Shown here piece by piece: positions 35,152-45,342 of a stretch of DNA of 64,000 nucleotides. The translations under genes were made by a program, and so were the position numbers. Location of the stretch: the NCBI RefSeq assembly GCF_011392075.1, contig NZ_JAAJBV010000001.1, positions 124,001-188,000 on the forward strand, in the 5' to 3' direction. The stretch's first letter is position 1; every line of letters begins with the position of its first letter. The DNA comes from Flavobacterium celericrescens (GTDB lineage Bacteria; Bacteroidota; Bacteroidia; Flavobacteriales; Flavobacteriaceae). The notes under the pieces are model-generated. The model saw nothing but the letters and a program-made list of their open reading frames with translations. It searched no databases and was not told the DNA's origin.

Positions 35152-35655
35152 TTATATTTTTTCTTCTTTTTTAGAAATTAAAACGGCTCCAATCATTGAT
35201 ACTAAAAGTAAAACCGAAGCAAATTCAAACGGAACCATATACTCGTTAAGCAAGACTTTTCCTAATACTTTTATAGATTGATAATCCTCATTAGAAGAAA
35301 CATATTCAATCATTTCAGGTTGAGCAGTTTTTAAAGCTGAAATTAAAACTAATGCTAAGATTCCAGCAGAGAAAACAGCTGCAAATTTGATATAAATTGG
35401 CTTAGAAACTTCGTCTTCTTTGTTTAAATTCATAAGCATCAATGTAAAAAGCAATAAAACCATAATAGCTCCAGCATAAACGATGATATGCACCATTGCT
35501 AAAAATTGAGCATTAAATAATAAATAGTGCCCTGCTATTGAAAAAAAGCTGACTACTAAATAAATTGCGCTATGGATTGGATTTTTGCTATAAACAGTCA
35601 AAAAAGCGGTTCCAAGTGTAATTGCAGATAATATATAAAAAACTATTTCTAACAT
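35152..35655 (-). CDS. nuoJ: NADH-quinone oxidoreductase subunit J
   Basis: 167-residue membrane subunit with five helices. The helix-3 signature HIIVYAGAIMVLLLFTLML near residue 56 is diagnostic; it forms the pi-bulge helix involved in coupling. It lies 2 nt after nuoI and 3 nt before nuoK. Confidence 0.95.
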   Translation of the reverse strand: MLEIVFYILSAITLGTAFLTVYSKNPIHSAIYLVVSFFSIAGHYLLFNAQFLAMVHIIVYAGAIMVLLLFTLMLMNLNKEDEVSKPIYIKFAAVFSAGILALVLISALKTAQPEMIEYVSSNEDYQSIKVLGKVLLNEYMVPFEFASVLLLVSMIGAVLISKKEEKI

Positions 35656-35657
35656 AA

Positions 35658-36203
35658 TTAATTTGCGGTATTAGATTTTGTATTATTAATTGCCATTTCT
35701 AAAGGCATCACTAATTTATCTTTACCAAAAATAAAATCTTCTCTACTATAATCAGCATTTGCAATTTTTTTAGATTTAGTTAAAAAGATAGCTTCTTTAG
35801 GACAAGCTTCTTCACACAATCCACAAAAAATACAACGAAGCATATTTATTTCATATATAGAAGCATATTTTTCCTCGCGATATAAATGCTTTTCTTCCGG
35901 TTTACGCTCTTCAGCTTTCATCGTAATTGCTTCTGCAGGGCATGATAAAGCACATAATCCACAAGCAGTGCATCGTTCTCTACCTTCGTCATCACGCATA
36001 AGCATATGCTGTCCACGATAAACTGGACTCATTTCTCTTATTTCTTCAGGATATTTGATAGTTACTTTTCTTCTAAAAAGGTGTTTCAATGTAATCCACA
36101 ACCCTTTCAAAATGGTAAGCAAATATATTTTTTCGATAAAAGTCATTTCTTTATTAGAAACCACTTTTTTTCTTCCAGATAATGATATTTGTTCTACTGC
36201 CAT
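35658..36203 (-). CDS. nuoI: NADH-quinone oxidoreductase subunit I
   Basis: 181-residue peripheral-arm subunit carrying two [4Fe-4S] clusters (N6a and N6b). The motifs are CTACGLCALSCP near residue 79 and CIFCGLCEEACP near 124. An amphipathic N-terminal segment attaches it to the membrane domain. It passes electrons to NuoB. It is 6 nt after nuoH. Confidence 0.97.
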   Translation of the reverse strand: MAVEQISLSGRKKVVSNKEMTFIEKIYLLTILKGLWITLKHLFRRKVTIKYPEEIREMSPVYRGQHMLMRDDEGRERCTACGLCALSCPAEAITMKAEERKPEEKHLYREEKYASIYEINMLRCIFCGLCEEACPKEAIFLTKSKKIANADYSREDFIFGKDKLVMPLEMAINNTKSNTAN

Positions 36204-36209
36204 TTTTTC

Positions 36210-37244
36210 CTAATTAAATAAAACCATTACAATTCCTGTTAAAATAATATTTAAAACAGCTAATGGAATTAATATTTTCCAACCTAAATTCATTAATTGA
36301 TCGTATCTAAAACGAGGTATTGTCCATCTAATCCACATATAGAAAAAGATAAAGAAACAGATTTTAGCAAATAAGACTGCAATTGCAATTATGTTTGCAA
36401 TATTTACACCCCAATTTTGCTCTGCCCATTCCATTCCTGGATAGTTATAACCTCCTAAAAATACAACTGATAATATTGTTGCTGAAATAAACATATTTGC
36501 ATATTCTGCAAATAAATAAAATCCCATTTTCATTGAAGAATATTCAGTATGGTATCCTCCAATTAATTCTGATTCACATTCTGCTAAATCAAAAGGTGTA
36601 CGATTTGTTTCAGCAAATGAACAAACTAAAAAGATTACAAAAGCTAATGGTTGATAGAAAATATTCCATTTCATTTCAGCTTGTTGTATTGTAATTTCTT
36701 TTAAACTCAATGAACCTGTCATCATCAAAATTGAAATGATGGCTAATCCCATAGCAACTTCATAAGAAATCATTTGTGAAGAAGCACGAACGGCACTCAT
36801 TAAAGAATATTTATTATTTGAAGCCCAAGCTCCAATCATAATTCCATAAACACCAATTGATAGTACTCCAAAAATGTATAAAATTGACACATCTAAATCT
36901 GTTGCTTGAAGCACAACATCTTTTCCAAATATGTGAAATTTATCTCCCCATGGAATTACCGCACTAGTTATTAATGCAGTACTCATTGCAATTCCTGGAC
37001 CCAGGATAAATAAAAATTTATTAGGTGTATTTGGAAAAAACTCTTCTTTAGTAAATAATTTTAATCCATCTGCCAACGGTTGTAATAAACCACCCCAACC
37101 AGCACGGTTAGGCCCAACACGGTCTTGTAAAAACGCGGCTACCTTACGTTCTGCCCATGTTGAATACATTGCCATTAACATTGTTATAGCAAAAACTACG
37201 ACAATAATGGTTCCTTTTTCTATTATAAATGTAGTCGTATCCAT
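36210..37244 (-). CDS. nuoH: NADH-quinone oxidoreductase subunit H
   Basis: 344-residue membrane subunit that forms the quinone chamber with NuoB and NuoD. Signature stretches are ERKVAAFLQDRVGPNRAG near residue 32 and AETNRTPFDLAECESEL near 210, with about eight helices. It is 3 nt after nuoG and 6 nt before nuoI. Confidence 0.97.
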   Translation of the reverse strand: MDTTTFIIEKGTIIVVVFAITMLMAMYSTWAERKVAAFLQDRVGPNRAGWGGLLQPLADGLKLFTKEEFFPNTPNKFLFILGPGIAMSTALITSAVIPWGDKFHIFGKDVVLQATDLDVSILYIFGVLSIGVYGIMIGAWASNNKYSLMSAVRASSQMISYEVAMGLAIISILMMTGSLSLKEITIQQAEMKWNIFYQPLAFVIFLVCSFAETNRTPFDLAECESELIGGYHTEYSSMKMGFYLFAEYANMFISATILSVVFLGGYNYPGMEWAEQNWGVNIANIIAIAVLFAKICFFIFFYMWIRWTIPRFRYDQLMNLGWKILIPLAVLNIILTGIVMVLFN

Positions 37245-37247
37245 TGT

Positions 37248-38276
37248 TTATTTAGAGTCATTATTTTTTAATGGAATAGCCGCCATACTGATTTTCTTAC
37301 GGTCTTCTTCTCTACCTTGTAAAATGTTTTCTTCAGTATTGATAACTACTTTTTCTGTTTTTCTTGTGTAATTATTTTGATTAATTACAGAATCTTTATC
37401 AAACTTTTTAGGTCCTTCAATAGTCCAATCTGAAACTTCTTTTTTGTCAAAACGACACGTATTACAGATAAAATCTTCAACTTCTCCATATTGATCTTTT
37501 CTACCTGTTACACGTTGAATTTCGTTTCCAAACATCCAAAGTGTAGTTTTACCACAACATCCAGGTGTTGTACATTCTCTATGCGCATTGAAAGGTTTGT
37601 TGAACCAAACTCTTGATTTGAATCGGAATGTTTTATCCGTTAAAGCTCCAACAGGGCAAACATCAATCATATTTCCAGAAAATTCATTATCAATAGCCGC
37701 AGAAACACATGTTGAAATTTGGGCATGATCACCACGATTTAAAACACCATGAACTCTGTCATCGGTTAATTGTTCTGCCACTTGCACACAACGTTGACAT
37801 AAAATACAACGATTCATGTGTAATTGGATTTTATCTCCAATATTTTCTGGTTCAAATGTTCTTTTTTCTTCTATAAAACGAGTTTCTGGTTTACCATGTT
37901 CAAAACTCAAATCTTGTAAATTACATTCTCCTGCTTGGTCACACACTGGACAATCTAATGGGTGATTAATCAATAAAAACTCAGTTACCGCTTTTCTAGC
38001 TTCAGTAACTCTATCAGAATTTTTACTATTCACTTCCATTCCATCCATACAACCTGTTACACAAGATGCCATCAATTTAGGCATTGGTCTTGGATCTGCC
38101 TCACTTCCTTTGCTTACTTCCACTAAGCAACAACGACATTTTCCTCCAGTACCTTTTAATTTCGAATAATAACACATGGCTGGTGGCACACTTTCGCCTC
38201 CAATCATACGTGCAGCTTGCAGGATGGTTGTTCCTGGTTCTACTTCTACGCTTTGTCCGTCTATGGTTACTTTCAT
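37248..38276 (-). CDS. nuoG: NADH-quinone oxidoreductase subunit G, short form
   Basis: 342-residue Fe-S subunit of the peripheral arm. The N-terminal [2Fe-2S] ferredoxin domain has CYYSKLKGTGGKCRCC (from about residue 34), the His/Cys [4Fe-4S] N5 motif is HPLDCPVCDQAGEC near 101, the next cluster is CILCQRC with CPVGALTDK, and a last Cys group is TPGCCGK with CNTC. The large molybdopterin-like domain of E. coli NuoG (about 900 aa) is absent, as usual in Flavobacteriia as far as I know. The start is the ATG at 38276, 74 nt after nuoF, the widest gap in the operon. Confidence 0.9.
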   Translation of the reverse strand: MKVTIDGQSVEVEPGTTILQAARMIGGESVPPAMCYYSKLKGTGGKCRCCLVEVSKGSEADPRPMPKLMASCVTGCMDGMEVNSKNSDRVTEARKAVTEFLLINHPLDCPVCDQAGECNLQDLSFEHGKPETRFIEEKRTFEPENIGDKIQLHMNRCILCQRCVQVAEQLTDDRVHGVLNRGDHAQISTCVSAAIDNEFSGNMIDVCPVGALTDKTFRFKSRVWFNKPFNAHRECTTPGCCGKTTLWMFGNEIQRVTGRKDQYGEVEDFICNTCRFDKKEVSDWTIEGPKKFDKDSVINQNNYTRKTEKVVINTEENILQGREEDRKKISMAAIPLKNNDSK

Positions 38277-38350
38277 TTTTTTATTTTGTTTGTTTAGTTT
38301 CAAATTCAATGTTACCAAATTGGATTTTAAACTTGAAACCTGAAACTATT

Positions 38351-39715
38351 TTAAACTGTTTCTTTTTTTATTAAGTGGCGCACTTTTTCAAATGGTTCAT
38401 GCACAAAGTGATCTCTGTTTTTAATTTTCTCAGGGAATCTAATATGATATTCAAATTCTTCTCTAAAATGACGAATAGCTGCGGCTACCGGCCAAGAAGC
38501 AGCATCACCTAATGGACAAATTGTGTTCCCTTCGATTTTGCTTTGAATACTTAATAATAATTCGATGTCTTCTTCGCGACCGTGTCCGTTCTCAATACGG
38601 TGTAATACTTTTTCTAACCAACCAGTTCCTTCACGACAAGGTGTACATTGTCCACAACTTTCATGGTGATAGAATCTAGAGAAATTCCAAGTATTTCTAA
38701 CAATACATGTTGTATCGTTATACACAATAAACCCTCCAGAACCTAACATAGAACCTGTTGCAAATCCACCATCAGATAATGATTCGTAAGTCATCAAACG
38801 ATCATTTCCTGCAGCTGTTTTATAAATTAAATGTGCTGGTAAAATTGGCACCGATGAACCTCCTGGAACTAAAGCCTTTAAAGGTCTATCGTCTATCATA
38901 CCACCACAATATTCATCTGAATTTATGAATTCTTCAACTGAAACACCTAATTCAATTTCATAAACGCCTGGTTTTTTAATATGTCCAGATGCAGAAATTA
39001 ATTTAGTTCCTGTTGAGCGTTCAATCCCAATTTTTGCATATTCAGTACCTGTATTTAATACTATCCATGGCACTGACGCAATAGATTCCACATTATTAAC
39101 TACAGTAGGGTTTTGCCACAATCCTTTAACAGCTGGAAAAGGTGGTTTTAAACGTGGATTTCCTCGTTTACCTTCTAATGATTCGATTAAAGCTGTTTCT
39201 TCTCCACATATATATGCTCCAGCACCACAGTGTACGTGCAGGTCTAAATCATATCCAGAACCTTGTATGTTTTTACCTAACCAACCTGCTGCATAAGCTT
39301 CTTTGATAGCTCTTTCTAAGGTTTTATATACCCACATATATTCACCTCTAATGTATATGTATGATAAGTTTGCTCCTAAAGCATAACTTGATGTAATCAT
39401 ACCTTCAATTAAAAGATGTGGAATATATTCCATCAAATAACGGTCTTTGAATGTTCCTGGCTCAGACTCATCTGCATTACAAACTAAGTGACGAGGATTT
39501 CCTGATTTTTTATCAATAAAACTCCATTTCATTCCAACAGGGAATCCTGCGCCTCCACGACCTCTAAGTCCAGAAGTTTTTACTTCTTCTGTAACTTCAT
39601 CTGGAGTCATTTTAAATGCTTTTTCCACTGAGGCATAACCACCATTTTGACGGTAAACTTCATAGGTTTTGATACCCGGAATATTAATTTTTCCTAATAA
39701 TATTTTTCTTCCCAT
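38351..39715 (-). CDS. nuoF: NADH-quinone oxidoreductase subunit F
   Basis: 454-residue NADH- and FMN-binding subunit where electrons enter complex I. Motifs are GRGGAGFPVGMKW near residue 52 (NADH and FMN), GAGAYICGEETALIES near 163 (FMN), and the [4Fe-4S] N3 site ESCGQCTPCREGTGW near 352. It starts 4 nt after nuoE. Confidence 0.97.
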   Translation of the reverse strand: MGRKILLGKINIPGIKTYEVYRQNGGYASVEKAFKMTPDEVTEEVKTSGLRGRGGAGFPVGMKWSFIDKKSGNPRHLVCNADESEPGTFKDRYLMEYIPHLLIEGMITSSYALGANLSYIYIRGEYMWVYKTLERAIKEAYAAGWLGKNIQGSGYDLDLHVHCGAGAYICGEETALIESLEGKRGNPRLKPPFPAVKGLWQNPTVVNNVESIASVPWIVLNTGTEYAKIGIERSTGTKLISASGHIKKPGVYEIELGVSVEEFINSDEYCGGMIDDRPLKALVPGGSSVPILPAHLIYKTAAGNDRLMTYESLSDGGFATGSMLGSGGFIVYNDTTCIVRNTWNFSRFYHHESCGQCTPCREGTGWLEKVLHRIENGHGREEDIELLLSIQSKIEGNTICPLGDAASWPVAAAIRHFREEFEYHIRFPEKIKNRDHFVHEPFEKVRHLIKKETV

Positions 39716-39719
39716 GGTA

Positions 39720-40250
39720 TTATTTATCGTGTAATGTTATTTTACCAGCTTTACAATCATCAATAAGTTGGTTGAATGCTTCTTTTGATAATTTCTCATG
39801 ATAGAAATCTCCTAATTGTAACATTGGTGCATATCCGCAAGCGCCTAAACATTCAACGCCTACAAATTGAAACAATCCATCAGAAGTAATTTCACCTTCT
39901 TTTACACCTAATTTTTCAGAAGCATAATCCATTAAATCTTCCACACCACGTGTTGCACAACAAGATGTTCTACAAAATTCAAACATAAATTTTGCAACAG
40001 GTTTTGTGTTAAACATGGTATAAAAAGTGACTACTTCATATACTTCAATAGGCTTAATTTCTAGGATTTCGGCTACTTTATTTTGTAATTCTATACTTAA
40101 CCAATTTTCATGAGCGTCTTGTACTTCATGTAAAACAGGTATTAAAGCAGACTTCTTTTTATCAGCAGGATAATGACTTATTAACTCATTAATACGAGTC
40201 ATTAATTCGTCTGTTATATTTATTTGCTGTGTGTAATTATTTTTTTCCAT
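39720..40250 (-). CDS. nuoE: NADH-quinone oxidoreductase subunit E
   Basis: 176-residue thioredoxin-like [2Fe-2S] subunit (cluster N1a). The four Cys are in CRTSCCATRG near residue 93 and CLGACGYAP near 136, with the preceding VVTFYTMFNTKPVAKF. It forms the NADH dehydrogenase tip with NuoF. It lies 4 nt from both nuoD and nuoF. Confidence 0.96.
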   Translation of the reverse strand: MEKNNYTQQINITDELMTRINELISHYPADKKKSALIPVLHEVQDAHENWLSIELQNKVAEILEIKPIEVYEVVTFYTMFNTKPVAKFMFEFCRTSCCATRGVEDLMDYASEKLGVKEGEITSDGLFQFVGVECLGACGYAPMLQLGDFYHEKLSKEAFNQLIDDCKAGKITLHDK

Positions 40251-40254
40251 ACTA

Positions 40255-41493
40255 TTATGCGTCTAATTCTCCCGCAATCACATTTAAACTAGATAATATT
40301 ACAATGGCATCAGAAAGCATTGAACCTTTTATCATTTCTGGATAAGCCTGATAATAAATAAAACAAGGTCTTCTAAAATGCAATCTATATGGTGTTCTAC
40401 TTCCATCTGTAATTAAATAAAAACCTAATTCTCCATTACCGCCTTCAACTGGATGATATACTTCTGCAACTGGAACCGGAACTTCTCCCATAACTATCTT
40501 GAAATGGTAAATTAAAGCTTCCATATCCTGATAAACATCTTCTTTTGGAGGCAAGTGATATGCTGGTACATCTGCAGTAAATTCATTACCCGCAGGCATT
40601 TTTTCTAATGCTTGGCGAATGATTTTTAGTGATTCCCACACCTCTGCATTTCTAACACAGAATCTATCATATGTATCACCAGATTTACCAACAGGAACAT
40701 CAAATTCAAAATCTTCGTAAGAACTATAAGGTTGCGCAACACGTACATCATAATCTACACCCGCAGCTCTTAAATTTGGCCCAGTAAAACCATAAGCCAT
40801 TGCTTTTTCAGCAGTAATTGCACCTACATTAACTGTTCTATCGATAAAAATTCTATTTCTTGTGAAAAGATTTTCAAATTCTTGCCAAACAGCAGGAAAC
40901 TCTTCAAGAAAAGCATCAAGTTTTTCGAATGCTTTTGGGCTCCAATCTCTTTCAAATCCACCTATTCTACCCATATTTGTAGTTAAACGTGCGCCACAAA
41001 TTTCTTCATAGATTTCATATATTTTTTCTCTATATTGAAAAACATATAAAAATCCTGTATAAGCACCTGTATCAACACCAAGAATAGAGTTACAAATAAT
41101 ATGATCTGAAATTCTAGCTAATTCCATTACAATAACTCTTAAATATTGAGCACGTTTTGGTACTTCGATATTTAATAATTTTTCTAATGTCATCCACCAA
41201 GCCATATTATTAATAGGAGATGAACAGTAGTTCATTCTATCTGTAAGTGGTGTAATTTGGTAAAAAGGTCTGTTTTCAGCTATTTTTTCAAAAGCTCTGT
41301 GAATGTATCCAATAGTTGGTTCTGCTTCTACAATTCGTTCACCATCCATTAATAGGATGTTTTGAAAAATTCCGTGAGTTGCAGGGTGAGTTGGTCCTAA
41401 ATTAAGGATTGCCAATTCACTTCCGTCTTCATTTTGACGCTCTTGAATTATTTTATTGTAGCGATGTTCAGCTGGTAATACTATATTAGACAT
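40255..41493 (-). CDS. nuoD: NADH-quinone oxidoreductase subunit D
   Basis: 412-residue 49-kDa-type subunit that forms the quinone-binding cavity with NuoB. Recognised by LGPTHPATHGIFQ near residue 32, GYIHRAFEKIAE near 62, ELARISDHI near 124 and the end GSRTPYRLHFRRPCF. NuoC and NuoD are separate genes here, unlike E. coli where they are fused. It follows nuoC after 21 nt. Confidence 0.97.
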   Translation of the reverse strand: MSNIVLPAEHRYNKIIQERQNEDGSELAILNLGPTHPATHGIFQNILLMDGERIVEAEPTIGYIHRAFEKIAENRPFYQITPLTDRMNYCSSPINNMAWWMTLEKLLNIEVPKRAQYLRVIVMELARISDHIICNSILGVDTGAYTGFLYVFQYREKIYEIYEEICGARLTTNMGRIGGFERDWSPKAFEKLDAFLEEFPAVWQEFENLFTRNRIFIDRTVNVGAITAEKAMAYGFTGPNLRAAGVDYDVRVAQPYSSYEDFEFDVPVGKSGDTYDRFCVRNAEVWESLKIIRQALEKMPAGNEFTADVPAYHLPPKEDVYQDMEALIYHFKIVMGEVPVPVAEVYHPVEGGNGELGFYLITDGSRTPYRLHFRRPCFIYYQAYPEMIKGSMLSDAIVILSSLNVIAGELDA

Positions 41494-41514
41494 AGTTTAC
41501 TATTTTTTTCTTTT

Positions 41515-42036
41515 TTAACAATTGTTAATGGTTCTTCCAAAGAATCTATCGTCTTTATCCGTTCTTCCTGAATCCTCCATAGGAAATTCTTTTCTTAACG
41601 GAAAAGAGACCATTTCATCCATATTTAAGATTCTAACTAGATTAGGATGTCCTGTGAAGATAATCCCATAAAAATCATAAGTTTCTCTTTCCATCCAGTT
41701 TGCAGATTCAAAAAGAGAAGTTATTGATGGTAATTCTGGTTGTGTTCCGCTGATGAATGTTTTTACTCTAATTCTGGTGTTAGTAAACCAATTGTGTAAA
41801 TGATAAACCACACAAAATTGCTCGCTATTCTCATTTTCAGGGTAGTGAACACCACATAAATCAGTTAAGAAATGAAAGTTAAGCGTTTTATCTTCTTTCA
41901 TAAATTGAAGAATCTCTACAATTGAATTAGCTTCTGCTTCTAGCACAAAAACACCATATTCTGTTCTGAAATGATTCACTTTTTGTCCAAAAGCTTCTTG
42001 CAATTTATTTTGTATTTCTAAGGTATCTAGCGCCAT
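41515..42036 (-). CDS. nuoC: NADH-quinone oxidoreductase subunit C
   Basis: 173-residue 30-kDa-type subunit of the connecting module. The signature WMERETYDFYGIIFTGHPNLVRI near residue 112 and the PLRKEFPMED close to the end are diagnostic. It starts 2 nt after nuoB and is followed by nuoD. Confidence 0.95.
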   Translation of the reverse strand: MALDTLEIQNKLQEAFGQKVNHFRTEYGVFVLEAEANSIVEILQFMKEDKTLNFHFLTDLCGVHYPENENSEQFCVVYHLHNWFTNTRIRVKTFISGTQPELPSITSLFESANWMERETYDFYGIIFTGHPNLVRILNMDEMVSFPLRKEFPMEDSGRTDKDDRFFGRTINNC

Positions 42037-42038
42037 AG

Positions 42039-42590
42039 TTATTCTATATTATAAGAAGCTAAAAGTTCTTTATATTCATCTGAATTTCTTCTTCTAGAAG
42101 ATTCGTTTTTTACTAATTCTTGCAAATGCATTACACCATCAACAATTTGTTCTGGTCTTGGAGGACATCCAGGCACATAAACATCTACAGGAATTACTTT
42201 GTCTATTCCTTGTAAAACAGAATAGGTATCAAAAATTCCACCTGAAGAAGCACAAGCTCCAACAGCAATCACCCATCTAGGTTCAGACATTTGTTCATAA
42301 ACTTGACGTAATATAGGCGCCATTTTTTTTGAAATAGTTCCCATCACCAAAAGCATATCTGCTTGTCTTGGAGAAAAACTTACACGTTCAGAACCAAATC
42401 GGGCTAAATCGTAATGAGATGCCATAGTTGCCATAAATTCAATCCCACAACATGATGTAGCAAATGGCAATGGCCACAATGAATTTGCTCTAGCCAATCC
42501 AATTACACTATCAAATCTTGTAGCAAAGAATCCTTCACCAGCAATTCCTTCTGGCGCTTCCACCATTTTAGTTTTAGATACGTTTTCCAT
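42039..42590 (-). CDS. nuoB: NADH-quinone oxidoreductase subunit B
   Basis: 183-residue subunit with the terminal [4Fe-4S] cluster N2, the electron donor to quinone. The ligands are in ATSCCGIEFMA near residue 46, GACASSGG near 112 and VPGCPPRPEQI near 140. It starts 11 nt after nuoA. Confidence 0.97.
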   Translation of the reverse strand: MENVSKTKMVEAPEGIAGEGFFATRFDSVIGLARANSLWPLPFATSCCGIEFMATMASHYDLARFGSERVSFSPRQADMLLVMGTISKKMAPILRQVYEQMSEPRWVIAVGACASSGGIFDTYSVLQGIDKVIPVDVYVPGCPPRPEQIVDGVMHLQELVKNESSRRRNSDEYKELLASYNIE

Positions 42591-42601
42591 TTGATATCAA
42601 T

Positions 42602-42967
42602 TTATTCCCAAACTAATGCTTTCTTCTTAATAACATAAAAGAAGCCGATTAATAATAAAATCATAAAAACGCCCATTTTTAGTAAACCATCAACGCCCAT
42701 TTCTTTGAAATTAACCGCCCATGGATACATAAAAATTACCTCAACATCAAATAACACAAAAAGGATAGCTACTAAAAAGTACTTAACAGAAAAAGGAATA
42801 CGAGCATTTCCTACGGACTCGATTCCGCACTCAAAACTTTTATCTTTGTTTGCTGAAGATCGTTTTGGCCCTAATAAATTTGAAATTAAAATTGTTCCTC
42901 CTACAAAACCAACTGCTAATAAAATCTGCATTATTATTGGTATCAAATCTTGTTGTGAAGCTTGCAT
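42602..42967 (-). CDS. nuoA: NADH-quinone oxidoreductase subunit A
   Basis: 121-residue membrane subunit with three helices. The loop motif FECGIESVGNARIPFSVKYF near residue 45 and FVLFDVEVIFMYPWA near 72 are diagnostic. It is the first gene of the 14-gene nuo operon, 25 nt downstream of a strong -7 element. Confidence 0.96.
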   Translation of the reverse strand: MQASQQDLIPIIMQILLAVGFVGGTILISNLLGPKRSSANKDKSFECGIESVGNARIPFSVKYFLVAILFVLFDVEVIFMYPWAVNFKEMGVDGLLKMGVFMILLLIGFFYVIKKKALVWE

Positions 42968-42991
42968 TTTTTTTGGATTTAAAAATAGCTA

Positions 42992-43024
42992 CAAATATAA
43001 AGTTGCTATTACTAAATAGCAAAA
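42992..43024 (-). promoter_or_regulatory. Promoter of the nuoA-N operon
   Basis: On the minus strand TTTTG (43024-43020), a 20-nt spacer and TATATTTG (42999-42992) fit the Bacteroidota TTTG / TAnnTTTG promoter very well. The predicted start is about 20 nt before the nuoA ATG. Confidence 0.75.
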
Positions 43025-43094
43025 TTTATACAACAAATTAGCATTATGTTTTGTGGAAATAATTTTATTTATACTTATTCTAAATAATAGGTAT

Positions 43095-43129
43095 AAAAAA
43101 AACGCTCAAAATATATTTGAGCGTTTTTT
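43095..43129. terminator. Bidirectional terminator after the cold-shock gene
   Basis: AACGCTCAAA and TTTGAGCGTT pair perfectly around ATATA, flanked by A and T runs. It ends the cold-shock transcript and isolates the downstream nuo promoter from it. Confidence 0.88.
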
Positions 43130-43146
43130 AAAAAAGGGATAACTTA

Positions 43147-43344
43147 TTAGCTATTCACAACAACATTAGTTGCTACAATTCCTTTTCTTCCTTCTTCTTC
43201 TTCGTAACTTACGCTATCACCTTCGTTTAAAGATTCAACTTTCATTCCGCTTGCGTGTACGAAAATGTCTTTTCCAGTTTCATCATCTGTAATAAAACCG
43301 TAACCTTTTGATTCATTGAAGAACTTAACTTTACCTGTTCTCAT
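43147..43344 (-). CDS. Cold-shock domain protein (CspA family)
   Basis: 65-residue single cold-shock domain that binds single-stranded RNA or DNA. RNP1 is KGYGFI (residues 13-18) and RNP2 is DIFVHAS (26-32). Length is typical for CspA. A perfect TATCTTTG -7 element lies 28 nt upstream of the ATG. It is a single gene between aspS and nuo with its own terminator. Confidence 0.95.
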   Translation of the reverse strand: MRTGKVKFFNESKGYGFITDDETGKDIFVHASGMKVESLNEGDSVSYEEEEGRKGIVATNVVVNS

Positions 43345-43372
43345 TTTGTATTGTAAAAAATTAATAATACTT

Positions 43373-43380
43373 CAAAGATA
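43373..43380 (-). promoter_or_regulatory. -7 promoter element of the cold-shock gene
   Basis: Minus-strand TATCTTTG is a perfect TAnnTTTG; the mRNA leader would be about 24 nt, too short for the long structured leader of E. coli cspA. Confidence 0.5.
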
Positions 43381-43450
43381 TACTTATTTAAGAAATAAAA
43401 AAGAAAAAGCTAAAAAATATTTAAAATTTATTGATTTTCAGATGGTTTGA

Positions 43451-45202
43451 TTATTTCACATCTACTTTAATATGCAATTCATTCAACTGCGAATCATCAA
43501 TTACTGATGGCGCATCAATCATTACATCTCTACCTGAATTATTTTTAGGGAAAGCAATAAAATCGCGAATTGTTTCTTGTCCTCCTAAAATAGAAACCAA
43601 TCTATCCAATCCAAAAGCTAATCCTCCGTGAGGCGGTGCTCCAAACTGAAATGCATTCATTAAAAATCCAAACTGAGCTTCTGCTTGCTCTGGTGTAAAT
43701 CCAAGCAAAGAGAACATTCTGCTTTGTAAATCTCTATCATGAATACGAATAGAACCTCCACCAATTTCGTTTCCGTTTAAAACCATATCGTAAGCATTAG
43801 CCCTAACTTTTCCTGGTTCGGTTTCGATTAATGCCATATCTTCTGGTTTTGGTGATGTAAAAGGATGGTGCATTGCGTGATATCTTTCACTTTCTTCATC
43901 CCATTCTAATAATGGAAAATCTACAACCCATAATGGCGCAAACTCATCAGATTTTCTCAAACCTAAACGTGTAGCAACTTCCATTCTTAAAGTCGATAAT
44001 TGTATTCTAACTTTGTTTGCGTTTCCAGATAGGATTAAGATTAAATCGCCTGGTTTTGCATTGGTAATTTCGGCCCACTTTTTCAAATCTTCTTGATCGT
44101 AGAATTTATCTACTGATGATTTGAAAGTTCCATCTTCTTCACATTTTACATATACCATTCCCGATGCTCCAATTTGTGGACGTTTTACCCAATCAATTAA
44201 AGCATCAATTTCTTTTCTTGTATAATTTGCACAACCTGGCGCAGCAATTCCGACAACTAATTCTGCTGAATTGAATACTGGAAAATCTTTATGTTGAGCT
44301 ACAGTATTTAACTCGCCAAATTTCATTTCAAAACGAATGTCTGGTTTGTCATTTCCGTAGGTTTTCATTGCGTAATCGTAGGTAATTCTTGGGAATTTAT
44401 CAACTTCAATTCCTTTGATTTCTTTAAGTAAATGACGTGTTAAACCTTCGAACATATCTAAAATATCTTCTTGCTCCACGAAAGCCATTTCACAATCAAT
44501 TTGTGTAAATTCTGGTTGACGGTCAGCACGTAAATCTTCGTCACGGAAACATTTCACAATTTGGAAATATTTATCCATTCCACCTACCATCAACAACTGT
44601 TTGAACGTTTGTGGCGATTGAGGTAAGGCATAAAATTGTCCTTCATTCATTCTACTTGGCACCACAAAATCACGAGCGCCTTCTGGAGTAGATTTAATTA
44701 AATAAGGTGTTTCTACATCACAAAAACCTTGGTCAGAAAGATATTTTCTAACTTCCATAGAAACTTTATGACGGAATAATAAGTTGTTTTTAACTGGATT
44801 TCTTCTGATGTCTAAATAACGGTATTTCATACGAATGTCTTCACCACCATCCGTTTCGTCTTCGATAGTAAATGGAGGTAATTGCGCTTCGTTTAAAATA
44901 GTTAGTTCTGCAACTAAAATTTCAACATCACCAGTTGCCATATTTGCGTTTTTAGACTCACGCTCAATAACAGTTCCTTTTACTTGAATTACAAACTCTC
45001 TACCAAGTGATTTTGCTTTTTCAAAAACGGCTTTATCAGTTCTTTGTTCGTCGAAAATTAATTGGGTAATTCCGTATCGATCACGTAAATCGACCCAAAT
45101 CATAAAACCTTTATCTCTTGATTTTTGAACCCAACCTGCAAGGGTAACTTCTGTATTGATATGTGAAGCATTCAATTCTCCACAGTTATGACTTCTGTAC
45201 AT
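43451..45202 (-). CDS. aspS: Aspartate--tRNA ligase
   Basis: 583-residue bacterial-type class II aminoacyl-tRNA synthetase. An N-terminal OB-fold anticodon-binding domain covers about residues 1-105 ([21 protein letters not shown]). Class II motif 2 lies near residue 215 ([18 protein letters not shown]), a GAD insertion domain about 290-410, and motif 3 is near 535 ([16 protein letters not shown]). Length and arrangement match the discriminating or bacterial type. A minus-strand TACTTTTG (45220-45227) lies 17 nt before the start. Confidence 0.97.
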   Translation of the reverse strand: MYRSHNCGELNASHINTEVTLAGWVQKSRDKGFMIWVDLRDRYGITQLIFDEQRTDKAVFEKAKSLGREFVIQVKGTVIERESKNANMATGDVEILVAELTILNEAQLPPFTIEDETDGGEDIRMKYRYLDIRRNPVKNNLLFRHKVSMEVRKYLSDQGFCDVETPYLIKSTPEGARDFVVPSRMNEGQFYALPQSPQTFKQLLMVGGMDKYFQIVKCFRDEDLRADRQPEFTQIDCEMAFVEQEDILDMFEGLTRHLLKEIKGIEVDKFPRITYDYAMKTYGNDKPDIRFEMKFGELNTVAQHKDFPVFNSAELVVGIAAPGCANYTRKEIDALIDWVKRPQIGASGMVYVKCEEDGTFKSSVDKFYDQEDLKKWAEITNAKPGDLILILSGNANKVRIQLSTLRMEVATRLGLRKSDEFAPLWVVDFPLLEWDEESERYHAMHHPFTSPKPEDMALIETEPGKVRANAYDMVLNGNEIGGGSIRIHDRDLQSRMFSLLGFTPEQAEAQFGFLMNAFQFGAPPHGGLAFGLDRLVSILGGQETIRDFIAFPKNNSGRDVMIDAPSVIDDSQLNELHIKVDVK

Positions 45203-45342
45203 TTCTAAAAAATTTTATGCAAAAGTAATAACAAAAAAGAAAATTTATAGTCTAATAAGATAATTATAATTACAATTTTAAATGGTTTCTTTAGTTTTAT
45301 AAAATATTACCTTATTTTTACACAAACCTTATTTACATTTTT

